Below are positions 52,906-55,207 of a DNA stretch of 55,207 nucleotides, one piece after another. How positions within the stretch are numbered: position 1 is the first letter of the stretch; each line of letters begins with the position of its first letter. Source of the DNA: an uncultured Myxococcales bacterium (GTDB taxonomy: Bacteria; Myxococcota_A; Polyangia; Polyangiales; Polyangiaceae); contig CALFEQ010000048.1 of the NCBI GenBank assembly GCA_937949945.1, positions 1 to 55,207 on the forward strand, in the 5' to 3' direction. A model generated the notes under the pieces. The model worked only from the letters and a program-made list of their open reading frames with translations. It made no database searches and was not told where the DNA came from. Position numbers and translations under genes: made by a program.

Positions 52906-54987
52906 ATGCAGCTTGTCGAGCAGGCCCTGTGCGACGCGCACGATCGAACCGCGAGCCGTAAGGAGAGCCTTCGAGGGGAGGTCGCTTTCGCGAGCATGGA
53001 AGAGCAAGCGCAGAGAAGCGCCGAGCTGCTCGGCGCGGGCGCGTTGCTCGTCACGGTGCCGCCGCCGACCCGCGAGGCACGAGGTCGCCTCGCCGAGCTC
53101 CTCGACGACGTCATCGAGCGTGAGCTGACGAGGCAAGGAGCGCCTGCGCCGTACCTCACGGCATGGGCCGAGATGCCCGACGACACCGAGACGCGGCTGG
53201 CCGGCCAGCTCTTCCGCGCTCGTACCGTCGGCGCCACCGGTCTCGCCATCGCCATGGGATCGCTGAGCGCGATCGCCGCGCCCGCCTTGACACCGGCCGA
53301 CAGCACGACGTTGCGCGTGTTCGCCGAGGCGACGCGCGTGGCGCCGCTCGTGCTCTTGCTCGACGACGCGGATCTCTTCCTGCTCGGCTACTCGGCGCCG
53401 CGCCCGCTCGTCGAGCTGCTCGCGCCCTCCGAGCCCGCCGAAACGCCGAGCCAGCCGCCGGAGTCGGAGTCGAAGATCGAGGTGGCACGCGAGGTCGTGG
53501 AGTCGGAGCCACCGGTCGAGCTGACCGGAGACGACGCGACGACGAACGACACGCGCGTCGCGTCCATCGATTTCGCGGACGCGGTCGTCGGCACGCCGCC
53601 GCCTGCGCCCGTGACGGAGCCGGACCTCTCGGTGCGCGAGGGCGCGACGTCGAGCGTTCTCGAGCACTCGCTCGACCACTCGCTGTCGCTCGAGCACTCG
53701 CTTTCCATTTCGGCGTCGATCGCGTCCTCCATCGGGCACGACGACCGGACGGAGGTGCCGCCTCCGGTCGTGCAGGTGGCCGTCGAGCAGGCGCCCTCGC
53801 CACCAGTCGAGGACGAGCACGAGCACGAGCACGAGAAGGTCGTGCAGGAAGCCGCGCCCGTGCAGGAAGCCGCGCCCGTGCAGGAAGCCGCGCCCGTGCA
53901 GGAAGCCGTGGCCGTGCAGGAAGCGGCGCCTGTGAGGGAGGCGGCGCCCGTGCAGGAGGCTGCGCCCGTGCAGGAGCCGAGCTCCGAAACGACGAACAAG
54001 CACGCTCGCGCGCGGGCGCGGGTGCGTTATCGCGACGGGGCGCGCTCCTCGCGCGAGAACGAGAACGACGACGAGCACGAGCACGAGAAGAGGGGGCGGG
54101 ACGCCTCCTCTCGGCGGGATGGGAGCTCGATTCGTCAGGAGAGGGCGACGGTCGGGGTGCCCGTCGTGCGCGAGTCGGACGCTTGGCGGAGCTGGGCGAT
54201 CGCGCTCGCGAGCGCGCGAGGGGCGCAGCCGCTCGCCGTGTTCGAACGGCTCTTCACGGAGAGCTACGTTCCGCTCGCGAACGCGATTGCCTCCGGGCTC
54301 GACGATCCGCGCGCGGTTCGTGCGTACGACGACTTCCGGCGCTCCTTCGAGCGCTCGTACACGGACGCGTTCGCGACCTTCGGCGCGACGAACCGGCGGC
54401 CGAAGCTCGTGATGGACGCGTACGACGTCGCGTCGAAGCAGGCACGGCTCGCCAGCGCGCGCACGACGCAGATCCTCCTCGTGGACTCGATGCGCTTCGA
54501 TCTCGGCTGCCTCGTCCGCGACGCCCTCGCCCGCCGGGTCGCGGGAGCGGCCACGCTCGTCGCCGAGATGCTCCTCTGGGCCGCGCTGCCCACGACGACG
54601 ATGCGCCAGCTCGAGACGCTCGCCCGTGGGCTCGATGCGCTCCGCGATCCAGCGCGCGAGGAGCCGGTCGAGTCGCTCCGCGGACGGGCCGCCGAGCTCG
54701 TCCGGCGGATGCGCGTGGGGTCCCGAGAGCTCTTCAAGCTCGACCTCGTTCCGGCGCTGCTCGACGGCAGGAACCGCGACGTGGTCGCGTCCCTCCCCAC
54801 GGTCGCGGAAGAGACGGCCTCGGCCCTCGCGCGGCACGTCTCGACGCTCCCGCCGCGGACGCTGCTCTTCATCGTCGGCGATCACGGCTTCTGCATCGAC
54901 CGGCGCGGCCAGGTGCAGACAGGCGGCGCGTCACCGGAGGAGGTGCTCGTCCCCGCCTTCGCGTGGCTCGTCGGCGAGCTGCACTGA
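52906..54987 (+). CDS. Orphan PglZ-domain protein with low-complexity centre
   Basis: 693 residues if started at 52906; ATG 52996 (MEEQAQRSAELLGAG) is an alternative. Residues 40-175 form an Ala/Leu-rich alpha/beta region, 175-400 a low-complexity acidic region with EHSL and EHEHE runs and eight hexapeptide repeats (VQEAAP), and 410-693 a PglZ/alkaline-phosphatase-like region: ILLVDSMRFDLG (Asp527, Ser528) and LLFIVGDHGFCID (Asp659, His660), then TGGASPEEVLVPAFAWLV. PglZ domains occur in BREX phage defence and in PorX-type regulators; no BREX genes or receiver domain are present here, so the role is open. Confidence 0.72.
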   Translation: MQLVEQALCDAHDRTASRKESLRGEVAFASMEEQAQRSAELLGAGALLVTVPPPTREARGRLAELLDDVIERELTRQGAPAPYLTAWAEMPDDTETRLAGQLFRARTVGATGLAIAMGSLSAIAAPALTPADSTTLRVFAEATRVAPLVLLLDDADLFLLGYSAPRPLVELLAPSEPAETPSQPPESESKIEVAREVVESEPPVELTGDDATTNDTRVASIDFADAVVGTPPPAPVTEPDLSVREGATSSVLEHSLDHSLSLEHSLSISASIASSIGHDDRTEVPPPVVQVAVEQAPSPPVEDEHEHEHEKVVQEAAPVQEAAPVQEAAPVQEAVAVQEAAPVREAAPVQEAAPVQEPSSETTNKHARARARVRYRDGARSSRENENDDEHEHEKRGRDASSRRDGSSIRQERATVGVPVVRESDAWRSWAIALASARGAQPLAVFERLFTESYVPLANAIASGLDDPRAVRAYDDFRRSFERSYTDAFATFGATNRRPKLVMDAYDVASKQARLASARTTQILLVDSMRFDLGCLVRDALARRVAGAATLVAEMLLWAALPTTTMRQLETLARGLDALRDPAREEPVESLRGRAAELVRRMRVGSRELFKLDLVPALLDGRNRDVVASLPTVAEETASALARHVSTLPPRTLLFIVGDHGFCIDRRGQVQTGGASPEEVLVPAFAWLVGELH
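53842..53985. repeat. 18-bp coding tandem repeat in the PglZ-domain gene
   Basis: Eight consecutive 18-bp units of the type GTGCAGGAAGCCGCGCCC encode VQEAAP and variants (VQEAVA, VREAAP, VQEPSS). In-frame length variation between strains is likely. Confidence 0.85.
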
Positions 54988-54997
54988 AGCGCTCGCT

Positions 54998-55018
54998 CAG
55001 GCCTCGGGCCTCGGGCCT
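54998..55018. repeat. Heptamer array, family C
   Basis: CAGGCCT, CGGGCCT, CGGGCCT, then CAGCG, starting 11 nt after the PglZ-domain gene stop; stop-side orientation. Confidence 0.8.
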
Positions 55019-55032
55019 CAGCGTTTGGTCAT

Positions 55033-55067
55033 CAGTCTTCAGTCCTCAGTCCTCAGTCCTCAGTCTT
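55033..55067. repeat. Heptamer array, family B, left arm
   Basis: Five units: CAGTCTT, three CAGTCCT, CAGTCTT. Inverse of the array at the right edge of the window (55183-55207), enclosing 115 nt. Confidence 0.92.
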
Positions 55068-55081
55068 CAGCGTCTGAGGAT

Positions 55082-55100
55082 GCGCGCGCGAGGCGCGCGC
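55082..55100. repeat. GCGCGCGC hairpin
   Basis: Perfect 8-bp stem of alternating G and C around loop GAG, inside the interval enclosed by the family B pair. Confidence 0.6.
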
Positions 55101-55103
55101 GCT

Positions 55104-55117
55104 TCTGGAGCCCGGAG
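55104..55117. repeat. Two-unit family A array
   Basis: CTGGAGC, CCGGAGC in start-side orientation for the plus strand, between the two family B arms. Confidence 0.65.
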
Positions 55118-55182
55118 CCTCATCCACGAGAGGCCAACCGATGTGCAGCGCGCCAGGCGCCTGCGGTCACGCCTTCTCCTGC

Positions 55183-55207
55183 TGAGGACTGAGGACTGAG
55201 GACTGAG
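55183..55207. repeat. Heptamer array, family B, right arm, cut by the window edge
   Basis: TGAGGAC repeated at least 3.6 times and running off the window; inverse of 55033-55067. Confidence 0.92.

Noticed and set aside
52906..54987. A BREX phage-defence locus
   Set aside because: Only a PglZ-like domain is present; no brxA, brxB, brxC, pglX or brxL type gene is in the window.

Overview
The window looks like chromosomal DNA of a Myxococcota bacterium, most likely in or near the Polyangiales. The reasons are very high GC content, four myxobacterial-style serine/threonine kinases in 18 kb (three with Pro/Ala/Thr-rich linkers and a single membrane anchor), many Asp/Gly-rich lipoproteins, a trypsin-like protease with a MYXO-CTERM-like tail, and paired kinase/PEGA-type genes. 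Taxon assignment is inference. No rRNA, tRNA, insertion sequence, CRISPR array or prophage was seen.

Layout. 1-2261 (minus): type III polyketide synthase followed by a flavoprotein monooxygenase that runs off the window. 2395-5751 (plus): pyrB, murI and a kinase. 5813-11849 (minus): lon, a kinase and homoserine dehydrogenase. 12247-17256 (minus): kinase, PEGA-like envelope protein and two DUF1566 proteins overlapping end to start, then a DUF1015 protein. 17521-24787: lipoprotein, purD, PilZ-like protein, a second kinase/PEGA-like pair and a BtpA-family gene. 24938-40579 (minus): a complete type II secretion (T2SS) operon in the order gspC, small membrane protein, gspD, gspE, gspF, GspG-like protein, gspG, gspH, gspI, gspJ, gspK, gspL, gspM, gspN. 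41037-55207: surface protease, lipoproteins, endonuclease I, HupE-like protein, trmO, a short orphan GspE-type ATPase, purK/purE, a di-haem lipoprotein and an orphan PglZ-domain protein.

The most unusual signal is a family of 7-bp tandem arrays (about 2-5 copies each) in intergenic gaps. Three related units occur: A (TGGAGCC / GGCTCCA), B (TGAGGAC / GTCCTCA) and C (TGAGGCC / GGCCTCA). In the best examples two arrays of opposite orientation flank an 88-205 nt insert. Within operons, on the coding strand, the CUCC-rich array starts at or just after the stop codon of the upstream gene, and the GGAG-rich array lies just before the start codon of the next gene, where its GGAG can act as Shine-Dalgarno sequence. 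The transcript could therefore fold into a long stem that hides the ribosome binding site until a ribosome reaches the upstream stop codon. Four such gaps fall within or at the end of the T2SS operon, and in gspH and gspK the repeat is read into the protein. This is a candidate for an undescribed RNA-level coupling device or an undescribed mobile repeat; the arrays are seen directly, the function is inferred.
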